Source: Anabaena sp. PCC 7108 (GTDB lineage Bacteria; Cyanobacteriota; Cyanobacteriia; Cyanobacteriales; Nostocaceae). From it: 64,000 nt of DNA. The number at the start of each line of letters is the position of its first letter. The first letter of the stretch is position 1. The stretch covers positions 3,243,321 through 3,307,320 of the forward strand of contig NZ_KB235896.1 in NCBI RefSeq assembly GCF_000332135.1, given 5' to 3'. Position numbers and translations under genes: made by a program. Below, in pieces: positions 35,411 through 45,920 of this stretch. Under the pieces are notes generated by a model that saw only the letters and a program-made list of their open reading frames with translations, was not told the origin of the DNA and did no database searches.

Positions 35411-35835
35411 GATCTCTTTTTAACCTGCTTTAATTTCATTACTATTCATATAACAATGCCTTTAAGTCTGTGGAGAATTTTTATACATTAATTGCATTGT
35501 ATAGGACTCCTATTTAAATTGTGAACAGAACTTCGTATACCTTGATTCCTTCTTCCCTGTTCCCTACCTCTACGAGTAAATATGGCTTACGCTACGCGGA
35601 CAGAAACCAAACCGGATTCCTATATCATCAGCAGATAAATCACAAGCTAACATCCTGTTCGCGTAGCGTGGCGTATGACTCCTACGTCGTCACGCAAGCT
35701 AAAGCCATAAATCCTTAAATCCTGTAAATCCTGATATGGCTACGCCACGCTACGCTATCAGACAAAGAGGAAACAATACAAGATTACCCAACGTCATCAA
35801 CAATTAATCATCTTGGTATTCTTTTCAAAAAAATC
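35411..35835. other. Repeat-rich spacer
   Basis: This 425-bp spacer is made mostly of dispersed GCTTACGCTACGCG/GCGTAGCGTGGCGTA-type repeats. The frame 35521-35718 runs through these and is not credible as a gene. Confidence 0.6.
35726..35764. repeat. Dispersed 39-bp repeat, copy 1
   Basis: AAATCCTGATATGGCTACGC followed by CACGCTACGCTATCAGACA. CTGATA and TATCAG form the ends of a hairpin. An identical copy lies at 39897-39935 after proS. Confidence 0.8.
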
Positions 35836-36366
35836 ATGAAAAACATCATCATATTAACTACCATTCTATCATTAGCTAGTTTAACAACTATCCCTGCTAT
35901 TGCTAATGCTAATCCCAGCCACCAACACCATCAAACTAACAACAGTAAAAAAATCAAACCTGTCCTAATTCCCAATAATCAATTACCAGAACCTTTAACC
36001 CAAGGAATGGTATTTAGAGAAATTGCGAGTGGGGGAATAACAGGAAGAACCTATCAAACCGTTTTAATGAACGACGGGATACTCATGCGAGTATTAATAG
36101 GAGATGCTAACGACTCACAACGGAGTGTTCTTAGAGTTTCTAAAGAAAAAGTCAGACAGTTTGAACGCTTACTAAATAAAGCTAAATTTGAAAAATTCAA
36201 CAAATTGAGTTTCCCAGCACCTCAAGGTGCAGCAGACTATATTACCTATACCCTAACTAGTCAAACAACCACAACACAATACAATGATATTTCTCAATCT
36301 CAACTACCAAATAAATTAACTGAAGTTGTCAAAGCATGGAACGAGTTAAAAAATAGTGCCAAATAA
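35836..36366 (+). CDS. Exported hypothetical protein
   Basis: The 176-residue protein has a signal peptide (LATTIPAIANA-type cleavage near 25) and a His/Asn-rich stretch (NPSHQHHQTNNSKK). The mature domain shows TQGMVFREIASGGITGRTYQT, VLRVSKEKVRQFERLL and FPAPQGAADYITYTL. Similar exported proteins are common in cyanobacteria without assigned function. Periplasmic location is inferred. Confidence 0.65.
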   Translation: MKNIIILTTILSLASLTTIPAIANANPSHQHHQTNNSKKIKPVLIPNNQLPEPLTQGMVFREIASGGITGRTYQTVLMNDGILMRVLIGDANDSQRSVLRVSKEKVRQFERLLNKAKFEKFNKLSFPAPQGAADYITYTLTSQTTTTQYNDISQSQLPNKLTEVVKAWNELKNSAK

Positions 36367-36449
36367 ATAACCCAAATCCTCAACTTCAAAAATTGAGGAT
36401 TTAGATCAAACTCTGAATTTCTTTCTACGTCTGGAACGTGAGAAAAAAA

Positions 36450-37841
36450 TCATCCCTTTTCCACCAAATCCTCCAACATCTGCTGCAAATCACTCGTCAA
36501 CTCAGCCACCGCTTGTCTAGCAGCAACTCGACTACTGTTATAACCCGAATAACGTTCAGAAACAGATATCGGTGTACCCACAGTTATCTTCACTCGCTGC
36601 TTACCTAATTGTGGACGATTTAAAGGATTATTACCTTTAATTTTATTAACCAAATCCCATAAAATTAAAGTAGTTTCCGCAAATCTTTCTACCGTAGGTT
36701 GTTCGCGGATATAAATCCCAGAAACTGCCACAAAACTCTCGACTAACCTCATGTGCCACATCCGAAAATATGCTTCTTCAGCAATTCTATCCCCCAAACT
36801 TTTATCAATGGGTGATAATAGTGTAATATCCTTAAAATCTTCCCTAAATATATAATTCCAACCTGATTGTTCTACCCGTCTACATCTATCAGCCCAATTG
36901 CCTCTAGATGGTAAATCAAAATATTGTTCAGCGATGAATAAAGCGATATTCATCACCGCTTGTAAACGATAAGCTAAAGCTTCATTTCTATCTGTAATTT
37001 TCCCATTAGTAATTTTTTCATCTGGTAGTTTTTGATGATAAAATTTAGTATAAAATTGTTCCATTACCGACAACAAATGTTCTGCTAAAGTCAATAATCG
37101 GGGATAAAGTACCTCAAAAGAATTATTATTTGTTAAGTTAATGGATAAACCGCTTGCTGCTTCTAATTCAGTTAATAAATTTGCTATATTACCCCAAGGT
37201 TCATTGACATAACCATATTTAATTCCAATTGGTAAAATTAAAACTTCCTCATTCCTTCCCATTTTCTGTAAATCTTCCGCACACCAAAAACCCATCTGTG
37301 CGATACCCGGTTCCAAAGGACTCACAATCTCCGATAAACCATTTGTAGCACCCTCTGGTGCAGCAGCCATTGGAAACTTCCCATTAGCGTACAAATCCCG
37401 CGCAGAACGTAACCCCGTCCAGTCAGCCTTACCGCGTTGAATGGGAGTACCACCTAAATGAGAAGCAAGCCAACCAATATGTTTACCCGCCCATAGAGGA
37501 ATGCCCCGATCATAGATAAAATGAGCATGAAGCGGATATTCTAGCTGTGTACCCCTAACTCGTGCTACTTTAGGCAAGATTTGGGACACTAAATAGGCTA
37601 ACGAAAGAGGATCTGCTGTTTGAGGATGACGAAATGCCAACATAAACCGGATTTTACCATTCTGAAACCGCTGATAACAATCCGCCAAAGTTTCAACGTT
37701 GTTTGCTTCAATGTTGCTAATAGGTGTTTTCCAGCGTATCCAGTCAGGTAGTAGCAGATGTACCAATTTTAATAATAAAGGGTTAAAAGCTGGCGGAATA
37801 AACTCTAAAGGTGGTTGTGCTTGATACATTTCTTCAGACAA
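36450..37841 (-). CDS. PlsC-type acyltransferase
   Basis: The 463-residue protein belongs to the glycerolipid acyltransferase superfamily: FRHPQTADPLSL gives the H-x4-D catalytic motif near residue 75, and PMAAAPEGATNG near 157 corresponds to the substrate-binding PEG motif. It is longer than typical PlsC (about 240), with a C-terminal half of unknown role. Acyl transfer to lysophospholipid is likely; substrate not known. It diverges from proS. Confidence 0.78.
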   Translation of the reverse strand: MSEEMYQAQPPLEFIPPAFNPLLLKLVHLLLPDWIRWKTPISNIEANNVETLADCYQRFQNGKIRFMLAFRHPQTADPLSLAYLVSQILPKVARVRGTQLEYPLHAHFIYDRGIPLWAGKHIGWLASHLGGTPIQRGKADWTGLRSARDLYANGKFPMAAAPEGATNGLSEIVSPLEPGIAQMGFWCAEDLQKMGRNEEVLILPIGIKYGYVNEPWGNIANLLTELEAASGLSINLTNNNSFEVLYPRLLTLAEHLLSVMEQFYTKFYHQKLPDEKITNGKITDRNEALAYRLQAVMNIALFIAEQYFDLPSRGNWADRCRRVEQSGWNYIFREDFKDITLLSPIDKSLGDRIAEEAYFRMWHMRLVESFVAVSGIYIREQPTVERFAETTLILWDLVNKIKGNNPLNRPQLGKQRVKITVGTPISVSERYSGYNSSRVAARQAVAELTSDLQQMLEDLVEKG

Positions 37842-37985
37842 GATATTTATCTCCTCAAATTACATGGAAAAAGCAGAATTTGTTTAGTAGTAAGGACTTT
37901 AGTCCTTATTCAAAAACTGTTTGACTAAATGGAAACACTTTAAACATAACCGATTTGAAAAGTTAGGAAGTAAAGGTAAAAAACG

Positions 37986-39794
37986 ATGCGATTATCACAA
38001 ATGTTATTTGTTACACTGAGGGATGATCCGGCTGATGCGGAAATCCCTAGCCATAAATTGTTACTTCGTGCCGGTTATATCCGTCGCATCGGTAGCGGCA
38101 TTTACGCTTATCTTCCCTTAATGTGGCGGGTTTTGCAAAAAGTTTCCCAAATTGTGCGGGAAGAAATGAACGCTACCGGCGCACAAGAATGTTTATTACC
38201 TCAATTACAACCTGCTGAATTATGGCAGGAATCGGGACGTTGGGACACCTATACTAAAGCTGAGGGAATTATGTTTTCTCTCGTTGATAGAAGAGAACAA
38301 CAATTAGGACTTGGACCAACTCATGAAGAAGTAATTACAACTGTTGCCCGTGATATGATTCGTTCATATCGTCAATTACCTCTACATTTATATCAACTGC
38401 AAACTAAATTTCGTGATGAAATTCGTCCTCGTTTTGGTTTAATGCGCGGCAGAGAATTTATCATGAAAGATGGTTATTCTTTCCATGCTGATGAAGAAAG
38501 TTTGAAAAAAACTTACCAGGATATGTACAAAGCATACAGTAATATGTTGCGGCGTTCTGGTTTAGCTTTTCGGGCTGTGGAAGCTGATTCTGGTGCTATT
38601 GGTGGTTCTGGTTCTACAGAATTTATGGTGTTAGCAGATGCGGGAGAAGATGAAGTTCTTTACACTGAAGATGGTAAATATGCAGCGAATGTAGAAAAGG
38701 CGGTTTCTTTACCTGCTGATTCTGAAACTTCCCCTTTTACAAGTTACGAAAAACGGGAAACTCCGGGAACTGATACAATTGAAAAACTTTGTAATTTCTT
38801 GAAGTGTTCTCCTACTCAAATTGTCAAAAACGTTTTATATCAAACTGTATATGATAACGGTTTAACGGTTTTGGTGTTGGTAAATATTCGAGGAGATCAG
38901 GAAGTTAACGAAGTCAAATTACAAAATGAATTGACTAAATTAGCTTCTCAATTTGGTGCAAAAGCTATTATTGCTTTTAGTATACCTACTAGTGAAACAA
39001 TCGCCACTTGGGCAGCAAAATCTTTACCTTTAGGTTATATTGCACCAGATATTGCTGATGATTATATCGCTGGAAGTAAACAGGTAAATTCCCAGTTTGT
39101 GCGGTTGGTGGATAAAACCGCTGTGGAGTTAAAGAATTTTGTCACTGGTGCAAATGAAGCTGGTTTTCATGTCGTTGGTGCAAATTGGAATGAGCAATTT
39201 AAATTACCAGCATTAACCGTAGATATTCGTAAATCAAAAGCAGGCGATCACGCTCTCCATGATCCAACTCAAACCCTACAAACAGCTAGAGGGATCGAAG
39301 CCGGTCACATCTTCCAATTGGGGACAAAATACTCTGAAGCGATGGGTGCAACTTATACCAATGAACAAGGGGAAGAAAAACCTTTAGTTATGGGTTGCTA
39401 CGGTGTCGGTGTGTCTCGGTTAGCACAATCAGCGGTTGAACAATCCTATGATAAGGATGGCATAATTTGGCCAGTTGCGATCGCACCATATCACGCCATT
39501 ATCACAATTCCTAACATTAAAGATGCCCAACAAATCGCAGTTGCGGAAAAACTTTACACCGAACTCAACTCTTCAGGTGTAGAAACATTACTTGATGACA
39601 GAGATGAACGAGCAGGTGTTAAATTCAAAGATGCAGATTTAATCGGAATTCCCTTTAGAATAGTGACAGGGAGAGCGATTACTAACGGTAAAGTGGAAGT
39701 AGTAAAACGCGCAACTCGTGAATCTCAAGAAATCCCGATTGAGGAAGTTGTCAATACATTGCAACAGTGGATTAAAGAAGCGATAGAAGGGTAA
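37986..39794 (+). CDS. proS: Prolyl-tRNA synthetase, bacterial type
   Basis: The 602-residue class II synthetase charges tRNA-Pro. Motif 2 is [26 protein letters not shown] near residue 140; the INS editing domain lies about 225-390 ([13 protein letters not shown]); motif 3 [10 protein letters not shown] near 465; and the anticodon domain follows ([18 protein letters not shown]). It is preceded by a hairpin TAAGGACTTTAGTCCTTA at about 37891-37908. Confidence 0.95.
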   Translation: MRLSQMLFVTLRDDPADAEIPSHKLLLRAGYIRRIGSGIYAYLPLMWRVLQKVSQIVREEMNATGAQECLLPQLQPAELWQESGRWDTYTKAEGIMFSLVDRREQQLGLGPTHEEVITTVARDMIRSYRQLPLHLYQLQTKFRDEIRPRFGLMRGREFIMKDGYSFHADEESLKKTYQDMYKAYSNMLRRSGLAFRAVEADSGAIGGSGSTEFMVLADAGEDEVLYTEDGKYAANVEKAVSLPADSETSPFTSYEKRETPGTDTIEKLCNFLKCSPTQIVKNVLYQTVYDNGLTVLVLVNIRGDQEVNEVKLQNELTKLASQFGAKAIIAFSIPTSETIATWAAKSLPLGYIAPDIADDYIAGSKQVNSQFVRLVDKTAVELKNFVTGANEAGFHVVGANWNEQFKLPALTVDIRKSKAGDHALHDPTQTLQTARGIEAGHIFQLGTKYSEAMGATYTNEQGEEKPLVMGCYGVGVSRLAQSAVEQSYDKDGIIWPVAIAPYHAIITIPNIKDAQQIAVAEKLYTELNSSGVETLLDDRDERAGVKFKDADLIGIPFRIVTGRAITNGKVEVVKRATRESQEIPIEEVVNTLQQWIKEAIEG

Positions 39795-39896
39795 GATTAA
39801 ACGCAGAGGGGCGCTGAGGTAAACGCGGAGGTACGCTGAGGTTTTTTTCTTGGTTAGCCCCCTAAATTGTCAATCTTGTACATCCTTTAATCCTAA

Positions 39897-39935
39897 AAAT
39901 CCTGATATGGCTACGCCACGCTACGCTATCAGACA
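39897..39935. repeat. Dispersed 39-bp repeat, copy 2
   Basis: Identical over 39 bases to 35726-35764. It lies in the 209-bp spacer between proS and a toxin-antitoxin pair, beside GGGGCGCTGAGGTAAACGCG-type repeats. Confidence 0.8.
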
Positions 39936-40003
39936 GTCAGTAGTAGGTTGGCTTGACGCAAGAAAACCCAATATTTCCCAAAATTTAGTAATGGTAAAAT
40001 AAA

Positions 40004-40285
40004 ATGGCTGCAACAGAAATCAAATTTACCCTCACCTTACCCGAAGTCCCAGAAATTCATCGTTTAGAAGCAGAAAAAAAAGCAAAAGAAGCATACATCA
40101 TGACATTATTACGTCATGGAGATATTAGTGCTGGACGTGCAGCAGAATTATTAGAGATTGAACGGTGGCAACTTTCTGACTTAATGGATATTTATCAAAT
40201 ATCTCCCTTCCCCAGCCAAACCAAGGAAGAACTACAGGAAGAAGTTACTCAAACACTAGAAATTTTAAGCCAGTATAAAAAGTGA
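40004..40285 (+). CDS. UPF0175 antitoxin
   Basis: This is a 93-residue UPF0175 protein. The HTH portion, ISAGRAAELLEIERWQLSDLMDIY, is followed by QISPFPSQTKEELQEEV. It overlaps the toxin gene downstream by GTGA, the arrangement of a type II toxin-antitoxin operon, and likely represses its own promoter. It is related to the orphan at 17179-17445. Confidence 0.85.
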   Translation: MAATEIKFTLTLPEVPEIHRLEAEKKAKEAYIMTLLRHGDISAGRAAELLEIERWQLSDLMDIYQISPFPSQTKEELQEEVTQTLEILSQYKK

Positions 40286-40770
40286 TTATTGTCTCCGATA
40301 CAACTCCTTTAAGTGAATTAGCAAAAGTTGGACAACTCAATTTACTGCGGGATATTTTTGGTAAAGTAATTATTCCGCAAGAAGTTTATAATGAAGTAAC
40401 AACAGGAACTCATCCAGCAGTTAATTTAGTCAAATCAGCAGATTGGATAGAGATAATAGCAGTTAAGAATTTAGAAAAACTATCTAATCTCAAAAAGGCA
40501 ACAAATCTAGGTGCAGGTGAATGTGCTGCAATGATTCTTGCTGAAGAGTTAGCATCTGATCAATTATTAATGGATGATTTGGATGCTAGACGAGTTGCTT
40601 TATCTCGAAACTTAAAAATTATTGGCACAATTGGTATTTTATTAGTAGCAAAACAACAAGGTTTAATCCCTGCAATCAAAGATGTTTTAGATAGTTTAAT
40701 TGCCGAAGGTAAACACATTAGTTCACGACTCTATCAAGAAGCTTTATTAGCTGCACAAGAGTCATCTTAA
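40282..40770 (+). CDS. DUF3368 PIN-like toxin
   Basis: The 162-residue protein of the DUF3368 family has a PIN-domain fold: IVSDTTPLSELAKVG at the start, IPQEVYNEV near residue 35, GAGECAAMILAEEL near 77 and MDDLDARRVALSRNL near 94 supply the acidic residues of a ribonuclease site. The start is GTG within the antitoxin stop. Probable RNase toxin neutralised by the UPF0175 partner. Confidence 0.82.
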   Translation: MIIVSDTTPLSELAKVGQLNLLRDIFGKVIIPQEVYNEVTTGTHPAVNLVKSADWIEIIAVKNLEKLSNLKKATNLGAGECAAMILAEELASDQLLMDDLDARRVALSRNLKIIGTIGILLVAKQQGLIPAIKDVLDSLIAEGKHISSRLYQEALLAAQESS

Positions 40771-41390
40771 TCATTTATTCTCAATCTCGAATTCCTGCAT
40801 CTCGCAGATTTTTGATTTTCCTATTTTAATTCAGCAACGCCAGAAAGTTAAATATTACAATTAAAATTAAATTTGTGTAAATATCTATCCATCGATTTCA
40901 GGAAATTGCTATTGAGGATTTGATTCCTATATTAAAGGAGTAAATTCAAGGAGTAAATTCAAGGAGTAAATTCAAGGAGTAAGCAAAAGTACACATAAGT
41001 TTAAATAACTCATACTTTTAGATATTCAATCTCACCAATCATGAGGATGCAGAGTATTAAATATCTTTGCATACACCAGCTTCATATCCGTATTTCAACA
41101 AATGATTATAATTACATCAGAATTCCGGTGACGGACTAGAAGAGTCAACCTAAAATTAAAGATGAGATAAAGCTACTATGGGTGCAGGATTACAAAATGC
41201 TGAAATAGCCTAACCAAGAGGATTATTAATCCCAAATTGGTATGAAACAGGCAAAATTAAAATCAGCAGGATTTTCATACATTAAAGCATCTATCGATTT
41301 TAAGAACCACACCATGCATCTCTATTGTCTTTAACCCGGTTTCTACTCTCTTTAACACTATTTCAGCCCTTTGTCAAGTAGGTTCTATAT
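40771..41390. other. Spacer with tandem repeat before GerMN gene
   Basis: This 620-bp stretch has no gene. AAGGAGTAAATTC repeats four times (entry below), and the remainder shows no clear structure. Confidence 0.6.
40935..40984. repeat. 13-bp tandem repeat
   Basis: AAGGAGTAAATTC occurs three times perfectly with a fourth partial copy AAGGAGTAAGC. It contains an AAGGAG sequence in each unit and is non-coding. Confidence 0.9.
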
Positions 41391-41996
41391 ATGAATGATC
41401 AACAAAGAACTAATCGTAATATTTCTTCAGGTGTAATAGCAGCTGTTTCAGCTGCGGTTGTAGCCGTAAGTGGTGGAGTAGCTTGGTTAACTTCCCAAAC
41501 TCCCGATACTTCCACACCAGCAAACCCCTCTCAAACTATCAAAAAGCCATCAACAACCCAGCCAGGTAATGAACAAACTGCTAGTATATATTGGCTTAGA
41601 CCAACGGAAAAAAGTCTTGAGTTAGTTCCTCAGCCAGTAAAAATTGCGACTGTACAACCTAACCAAGCTTTAGAAGCCGCTTTTAAAACTTTGTTAGCAG
41701 GGCCAACGGAGGGTACAGATTCCACAACCATTCCTGAAGGTACTCAGCTACTGGGACTAAAAGCAGACAAGAATGAAGTCCACGTCAATTTATCCGCAGA
41801 TTTTACCAGTGGAGGTGGTAGCACTTCCATGATGGGTCGTGTTGGTCAGGTTGTCTATACCGCTACAACTCTCAATCCTAAAGCTAAGGTTTATATTGAA
41901 GTAAATGGTAAGCCTTTGGAAGTTTTAGGTGGTGAAGGTGTGGAACTAGAACAGCCTTTAACTCGTGAAAGCTTTAACAAAAATTATCCGCTTTAG
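41391..41996 (+). CDS. GerMN domain exported protein
   Basis: The 201-residue protein has one N-terminal membrane anchor (SGVIAAVSAAVVAVSGGVAWL), a threonine/proline linker and a GerMN domain: YWLRPTEKSLELVPQPVKI, ALEAAFKTLLAGPTEG, GTQLLGLKADKNEVHVNLSADFTSGGGS. GerMN domains are wall- or periplasm-associated; in cyanobacteria they have no spore role. Outward-facing, anchored in the inner membrane. Confidence 0.85.
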   Translation: MNDQQRTNRNISSGVIAAVSAAVVAVSGGVAWLTSQTPDTSTPANPSQTIKKPSTTQPGNEQTASIYWLRPTEKSLELVPQPVKIATVQPNQALEAAFKTLLAGPTEGTDSTTIPEGTQLLGLKADKNEVHVNLSADFTSGGGSTSMMGRVGQVVYTATTLNPKAKVYIEVNGKPLEVLGGEGVELEQPLTRESFNKNYPL

Positions 41997-42065
41997 CAAA
42001 TAATCAATGGTCAGTGGTCAGTTTACTAAAAAATAAACTCTTGACCAATGACCAATGACCAACAA

Positions 42066-42410
42066 CTAAGAATTATTTAACACCCTAAAGCTACGGGCTT
42101 GCTGTTCTAGCCGGGTGGCCAAGCGATAGCAAACACGATTACACAAATCAAAAATCATTTCGTCTTCCACCCGGTAGTAGGCGCAAGTTCCTTCACTGCG
42201 GCGGCTAAGGATTCCTGCTTGCCACATGACTTTGAGATGCTTGGACACATTTGCCTGAGACGTTTGTGTTGCCTCTACCAACTCTTGCACACATTTTTCT
42301 TCATCCCTTAGCAAGTGTAACAGCCGCAGACGCATCGGCTCACTTAATAGGCTGAAGTATTCAGCGACTTGTTGCACTACTTCTGGTGGTACAGGCAACG
42401 TTTGTTTCAT
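42066..42410 (-). CDS. ArsR-family transcriptional regulator
   Basis: The 114-residue winged-helix protein has LSEPMRLRLLHLLRDEEKCVQELVEATQTSQANVSKHLKVMWQAG followed by RRSEGTCAYYRVED. The CVQEL cysteine and downstream CNRVCYRL cysteines could bind metal or sense redox, but the standard ArsR ELCVCDL box is not present. It stands alone, beside no metal transporter. A TGGTCAGTGGTCAGTTTACT-type repeat lies next to its stop. Confidence 0.85.
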   Translation of the reverse strand: MKQTLPVPPEVVQQVAEYFSLLSEPMRLRLLHLLRDEEKCVQELVEATQTSQANVSKHLKVMWQAGILSRRSEGTCAYYRVEDEMIFDLCNRVCYRLATRLEQQARSFRVLNNS

Positions 42411-42628
42411 CAGGATTAACCCGCAGGGACTGACTAAGTGTTAACAGTGATCAAAATAATTACTAATCCGTAATTCATAATTCATATTACATACTTACTG
42501 AAGTTGTTGATAGAAAAATTATTTTTCCTAGATTTGAAACAAGCACTTGTTCAGCGTGGGGCAAGAATTACGAATTACGAATGATTAATTACGAATTATT
42601 TTGACTCATTTCATATAGATATTAATAC

Positions 42629-43162
42629 TTAATCAGGGTTAATTCGCATCAAAGGTTGACCATATTCTACAGATTCGCCATTCTGCACCAAAATTTCCAT
42701 CACCTGTCCAGAAACTTCTGCTTCAATTTCGTTCATTAGCTTCATGGCTTCGATTATACAGACTGTTTGACCACTGCGGACGCGATCGCCTACTTCCACA
42801 AATGGTTCTTCAGTTGGTGCTGGTGCGCGGTAAAACGTTCCCACCATTGGAGACTGTACCTCTACCAATCTAGCTGAGGGCGTATTCACTGATAACGGTG
42901 ATTGCGCCCCAGCTACAGAATTATCACGGCTTGTTGCTGCTTCTGGTAACGATGTGGGTGCTATCTGATTTCCTGTCGTTACCGATGTCAATCCTGAACC
43001 AACCACACCACCTAGGGTAGCTTGACTTGCTGATAGTACATGATTACCGACAGCTTTACGCACTGTTAACTCAAAGTCATCGCTTTTAAGCGTTACTTCT
43101 GCAATATCCGTTTGTGAAATAGTTGCCAGCAGTTGGCGGATTTCATTAAAGTCTAATGGCAC
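42629..43162 (-). CDS. accB: Biotin carboxyl carrier protein
   Basis: The 177-residue BCCP of acetyl-CoA carboxylase, first step of fatty acid synthesis, has the biotinyl lysine in [16 protein letters not shown] near residue 142. A Ser/Ala/Pro linker separates it from the N-terminal [21 protein letters not shown] part. It lies after efp, the common cyanobacterial order, and is probably cotranscribed. Confidence 0.95.
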   Translation of the reverse strand: MPLDFNEIRQLLATISQTDIAEVTLKSDDFELTVRKAVGNHVLSASQATLGGVVGSGLTSVTTGNQIAPTSLPEAATSRDNSVAGAQSPLSVNTPSARLVEVQSPMVGTFYRAPAPTEEPFVEVGDRVRSGQTVCIIEAMKLMNEIEAEVSGQVMEILVQNGESVEYGQPLMRINPD

Positions 43163-43352
43163 AGTTTTTTTACCTCGACCTAAATGTAAATGAAAATCTT
43201 AAGTGCGGAATGTGGGATTTAATCCCTATATAAACAAGGGATTGAAATCAGTATTACCAATTTTGAAGTTTGGATTGGTAATTGGTGATTGGTGATTGAA
43301 ACACTCTTATTACCTATTACCCAGTCACTATCTCAAATTGGTATTATTAAAG

Positions 43353-43910
43353 TTATTCCCTGCCTAAATACTTGTCTTCTCTAGTATCAATTTTGATACG
43401 TTCACCTTGGGTAACAAACAAGGGAACCATCACAGTTGCACCAGTTTCGACAATTGCGGGTTTAGTGCCACCTGTAGCAGTATCACCTTTAACCCCAGGA
43501 TCTGTTTGCACAATTTCCAGAACTACAGAATTAGGTAGTTCCACTTCTAGCACCTGTTCGCCCCAACGAATGACGTTGACTTCCATACCTTCTTTTAGGT
43601 ATTTCACGCGATCGCCAATTTCCGCTACAGTTAATCTACCTTCTTCATAGGTTTCCATATCCATAAAGACCAACTCTTCGCCCTCTTTATAGGTATGCTG
43701 CATCGTGATTTTTTCTAGAGTAGCTTGCGGCACTGTTTCCCCCGCACGGAAGGTTTTGTCCAACACTTTCCCAGTCTGGACATTTTTTAACGTTGTCCGT
43801 ACAAAGGCAGAACCTTTACCCGGCTTAACGTGAAGGAAATCTATCACTCGCCATACAGACCCGTCTAAAACAATAGAGACACCGGGTCGAAAGTCGTTAC
43901 TGGAGATCAT
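43353..43910 (-). CDS. efp: Elongation factor P
   Basis: The 185-residue EF-P relieves ribosome stalling at polyproline. The start is ATG 43910 ([20 protein letters not shown]), since the 16 codons upstream overlap the divergent gene and are not conserved. The tip loop [15 protein letters not shown] carries the normally modified position as Lys. It ends with [10 protein letters not shown]. It lies 190 bp upstream of accB. Confidence 0.95.
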   Translation of the reverse strand: MISSNDFRPGVSIVLDGSVWRVIDFLHVKPGKGSAFVRTTLKNVQTGKVLDKTFRAGETVPQATLEKITMQHTYKEGEELVFMDMETYEEGRLTVAEIGDRVKYLKEGMEVNVIRWGEQVLEVELPNSVVLEIVQTDPGVKGDTATGGTKPAIVETGATVMVPLFVTQGERIKIDTREDKYLGRE

Positions 43911-44124
43911 GAAACTTTCAATTTTTGGAAGACAATCGGCATTTATTGTACCCTTCAAAGGTAGTCAGTTGTTAGTTGCTCTGCAAGAAGTGACTGAGAA
44001 ACAGCAACAAACCACTGATAAAAAACTCGGCAGTCATAACTCAACACTCAGGACTGTTACTGTGGGAAGATTATTCATGGGTGATTTCCTTGTCAACAAC
44101 TTAATGCTGTATTTGAGCTATCCC

Positions 44125-45231
44125 ATGTTTAACTTATTTAAGTCCTGCCTAAAGAACAGCCTCAAGGCAATACTGCTGGTAACTATATTTTTAGGCATAA
44201 TTACAGCTGGGTGGACTCCCTTCAGTCACGCAGCCCTGCCATCTGGAAATGCGATTACCGACGGCAAAGCTTTGTTACGTTATGCACTTCCCATCGATAA
44301 CAAACCAGTTCGTAAACTGCAAGTCAGTTTAGAGGATATTTCTAACCAACTGCGGGCTAATAAGCGATGGGGTGCGGTTTCTAGAGACCTCAGCCAAGCA
44401 TCGCGGATTCTCGATCAACCCTCCCAAATCTTAGCAAGCGTTCCAGAAGAACGCCAACCCCAAGCCCAAGCTTGGCTGACTGATTTGAAATCTGGGGTAG
44501 TAGAACTGCAAGAAGTAGTCAAAACCAAAAATAAAGCCGAAACTCTGGAAGGTAGAAGTAAATTACTGAATCTCGTCAGCTTGTTAGAAGAGTCAATGGT
44601 GAAGGAATTCCCTTTTGAAGTTCCTGCTGAGTACAGTAATTTGCCTCAACTCAAAGGTCGTGCCACTATTGCCATCAAAACTAATAAAGGCGACCTTACC
44701 GTAGTTGTAGACGGCTATAGCGCCCCTGTTACTGCTGGTAACTTTGTCGATTTAGTCCAACGGGGTTTCTATAATGGTTTAGAATTCACCCGTTCTGAAG
44801 AATCTTATGTACTCCAAACCGGAGATCCTGCTGGAAAAGAATTCGGTTTTATTGATCCCAAAACAGGTAAATACCGTGCTGTTCCTTTAGAAATTTTAGC
44901 AGAAGGCGATAAACAGCCCACCTACGGCATTACTCTCGAAGATGCTGGACGTTATCTGGATATGCCAGTTTTGCCTTTTTCTTCCTTTGGTGCTTTAGCA
45001 ATGGCGCGTCCTGAAAGTGACGCAAATGGCGGGTCTTCCCAAGTTTTCTTTTTCTTGTTTGAACCAGAACTTACCCCCGCAGGACGCAATCTTTTAGATG
45101 GTCGTTATACTGTGTTTGGCTATCTGACAGCAGGTAGAGAAATTTTAGATAAACTGAACGCAGATGACAAAATTGAATCTGCAACCGTTATTCAGGGCAT
45201 AGAAAATTTAGTTCAGCCACAGACAACTTAA
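44125..45231 (+). CDS. CYP38/TLP40-like thylakoid lumen cyclophilin
   Basis: The 368-residue protein has a signal peptide (AILLVTIFLGIITAGWTPFSHAA) and a helical domain (residues about 40-165: LRYALPIDNKPVRKLQVSLEDIS). The C-terminal cyclophilin-like domain shows GRATIAIKTNKGDLTVVVDG, NFVDLVQRGFYNGLEFTR and RPESDANGGSSQVFFFLFEPEL. Homologues assist photosystem II assembly in the lumen; several active-site residues of canonical cyclophilins differ. The start is one of ATG 44125 or 44077. Confidence 0.88.
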   Translation: MFNLFKSCLKNSLKAILLVTIFLGIITAGWTPFSHAALPSGNAITDGKALLRYALPIDNKPVRKLQVSLEDISNQLRANKRWGAVSRDLSQASRILDQPSQILASVPEERQPQAQAWLTDLKSGVVELQEVVKTKNKAETLEGRSKLLNLVSLLEESMVKEFPFEVPAEYSNLPQLKGRATIAIKTNKGDLTVVVDGYSAPVTAGNFVDLVQRGFYNGLEFTRSEESYVLQTGDPAGKEFGFIDPKTGKYRAVPLEILAEGDKQPTYGITLEDAGRYLDMPVLPFSSFGALAMARPESDANGGSSQVFFFLFEPELTPAGRNLLDGRYTVFGYLTAGREILDKLNADDKIESATVIQGIENLVQPQTT

Positions 45232-45320
45232 TTAATTTTAGATTTTAGATTTTGGATTAAGTAGGTAGGCGAAAATAAATAGAACTATGTTAAGTAAGTT
45301 AACAAATTCTGAAATTGGCT

Positions 45321-45370
45321 CGTAGTTAGGGCTACAGCCCTACTTTCAGGTCTAAAGACCTTACTACCAA
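45321..45370. repeat. Double hairpin dispersed repeat
   Basis: CGTAGTTAGGGCTACAGCCC then TACTTTCAGGTCTAAAGACC, then TTACTACCAA. Two nested palindromes (AGGGCTACAGCCCT and AGGTCTAAAGACCT) make a typical Nostocales intergenic repeat. The related TAAGGACTTTAGTCCTTA sits before proS. Confidence 0.7.
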
Positions 45371-45518
45371 CCTTTAATTATTTACGTTACTCTACTTAAC
45401 TCTGAAATCTAAAATCTATTCTGTTTGTTTTTTTATTTCTGATCTTATTCTTAGTAACTTTGAGTCTTTAAGCCTTGGCGTGAAGTATATTTATATTTTT
45501 AATATAAGCAAATTAAAA

Positions 45519-45920
45519 TTAAACTTCCCAATCTTCAAACTGTAAACCATTTACCCGGCTAAATTCCTTGACATTATGGGTCACCAATATCAAATTATTT
45601 GCCATAGCAATAGCCGCAATTTGTAAATCATAGGGACCAATTGGCGTACCACTAGCAGCTAATTCCGCCCTAATGCGCCCAAAAATACTAGCAGCAGCAT
45701 CATCAAAGGGTAAAGACACAAAAAGCTTGAGAAATCTTTCCTGTCCAGCTAAAGTTTTAGATGGATTATGACTACGCATTGCACCATAAAATAGTTCTGC
45801 TTTCACAATTGAACAAACAGCAACATCATTAGGTGGTATTGTTGCTAATCGTTTCCTTACATTAGACAGAGGACGATTTAGATAAACAATACAGGCATTA
45901 GTATCTAATAAGTAAATCAC
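45519..45920 (-). CDS. VapC-type PIN toxin
   Basis: The 133-residue PIN ribonuclease begins MIYLLDTNACIVYLNRP with the first catalytic Asp; KAELFYGAMRS gives the Glu near residue 42; TPIGPYDLQIAAIAM near 93 and LVTHNVKEFSRVNGLQFEDW complete the site. Its start overlaps the antitoxin stop by 4 bp. Probable tRNA- or mRNA-cleaving toxin of a type II pair. Confidence 0.88.
   Translation of the reverse strand: MIYLLDTNACIVYLNRPLSNVRKRLATIPPNDVAVCSIVKAELFYGAMRSHNPSKTLAGQERFLKLFVSLPFDDAAASIFGRIRAELAASGTPIGPYDLQIAAIAMANNLILVTHNVKEFSRVNGLQFEDWEV

Noticed and set aside
35521-35718. 65-codon open frame
   Set aside because: Made of dispersed GCTACGCG-type repeats; no ribosome site or conserved pattern.
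43911-44124. N-terminal extension of the cyclophilin gene
   Set aside because: Overlaps the efp start region and precedes a proper signal peptide beginning at ATG 44125; likely not translated.
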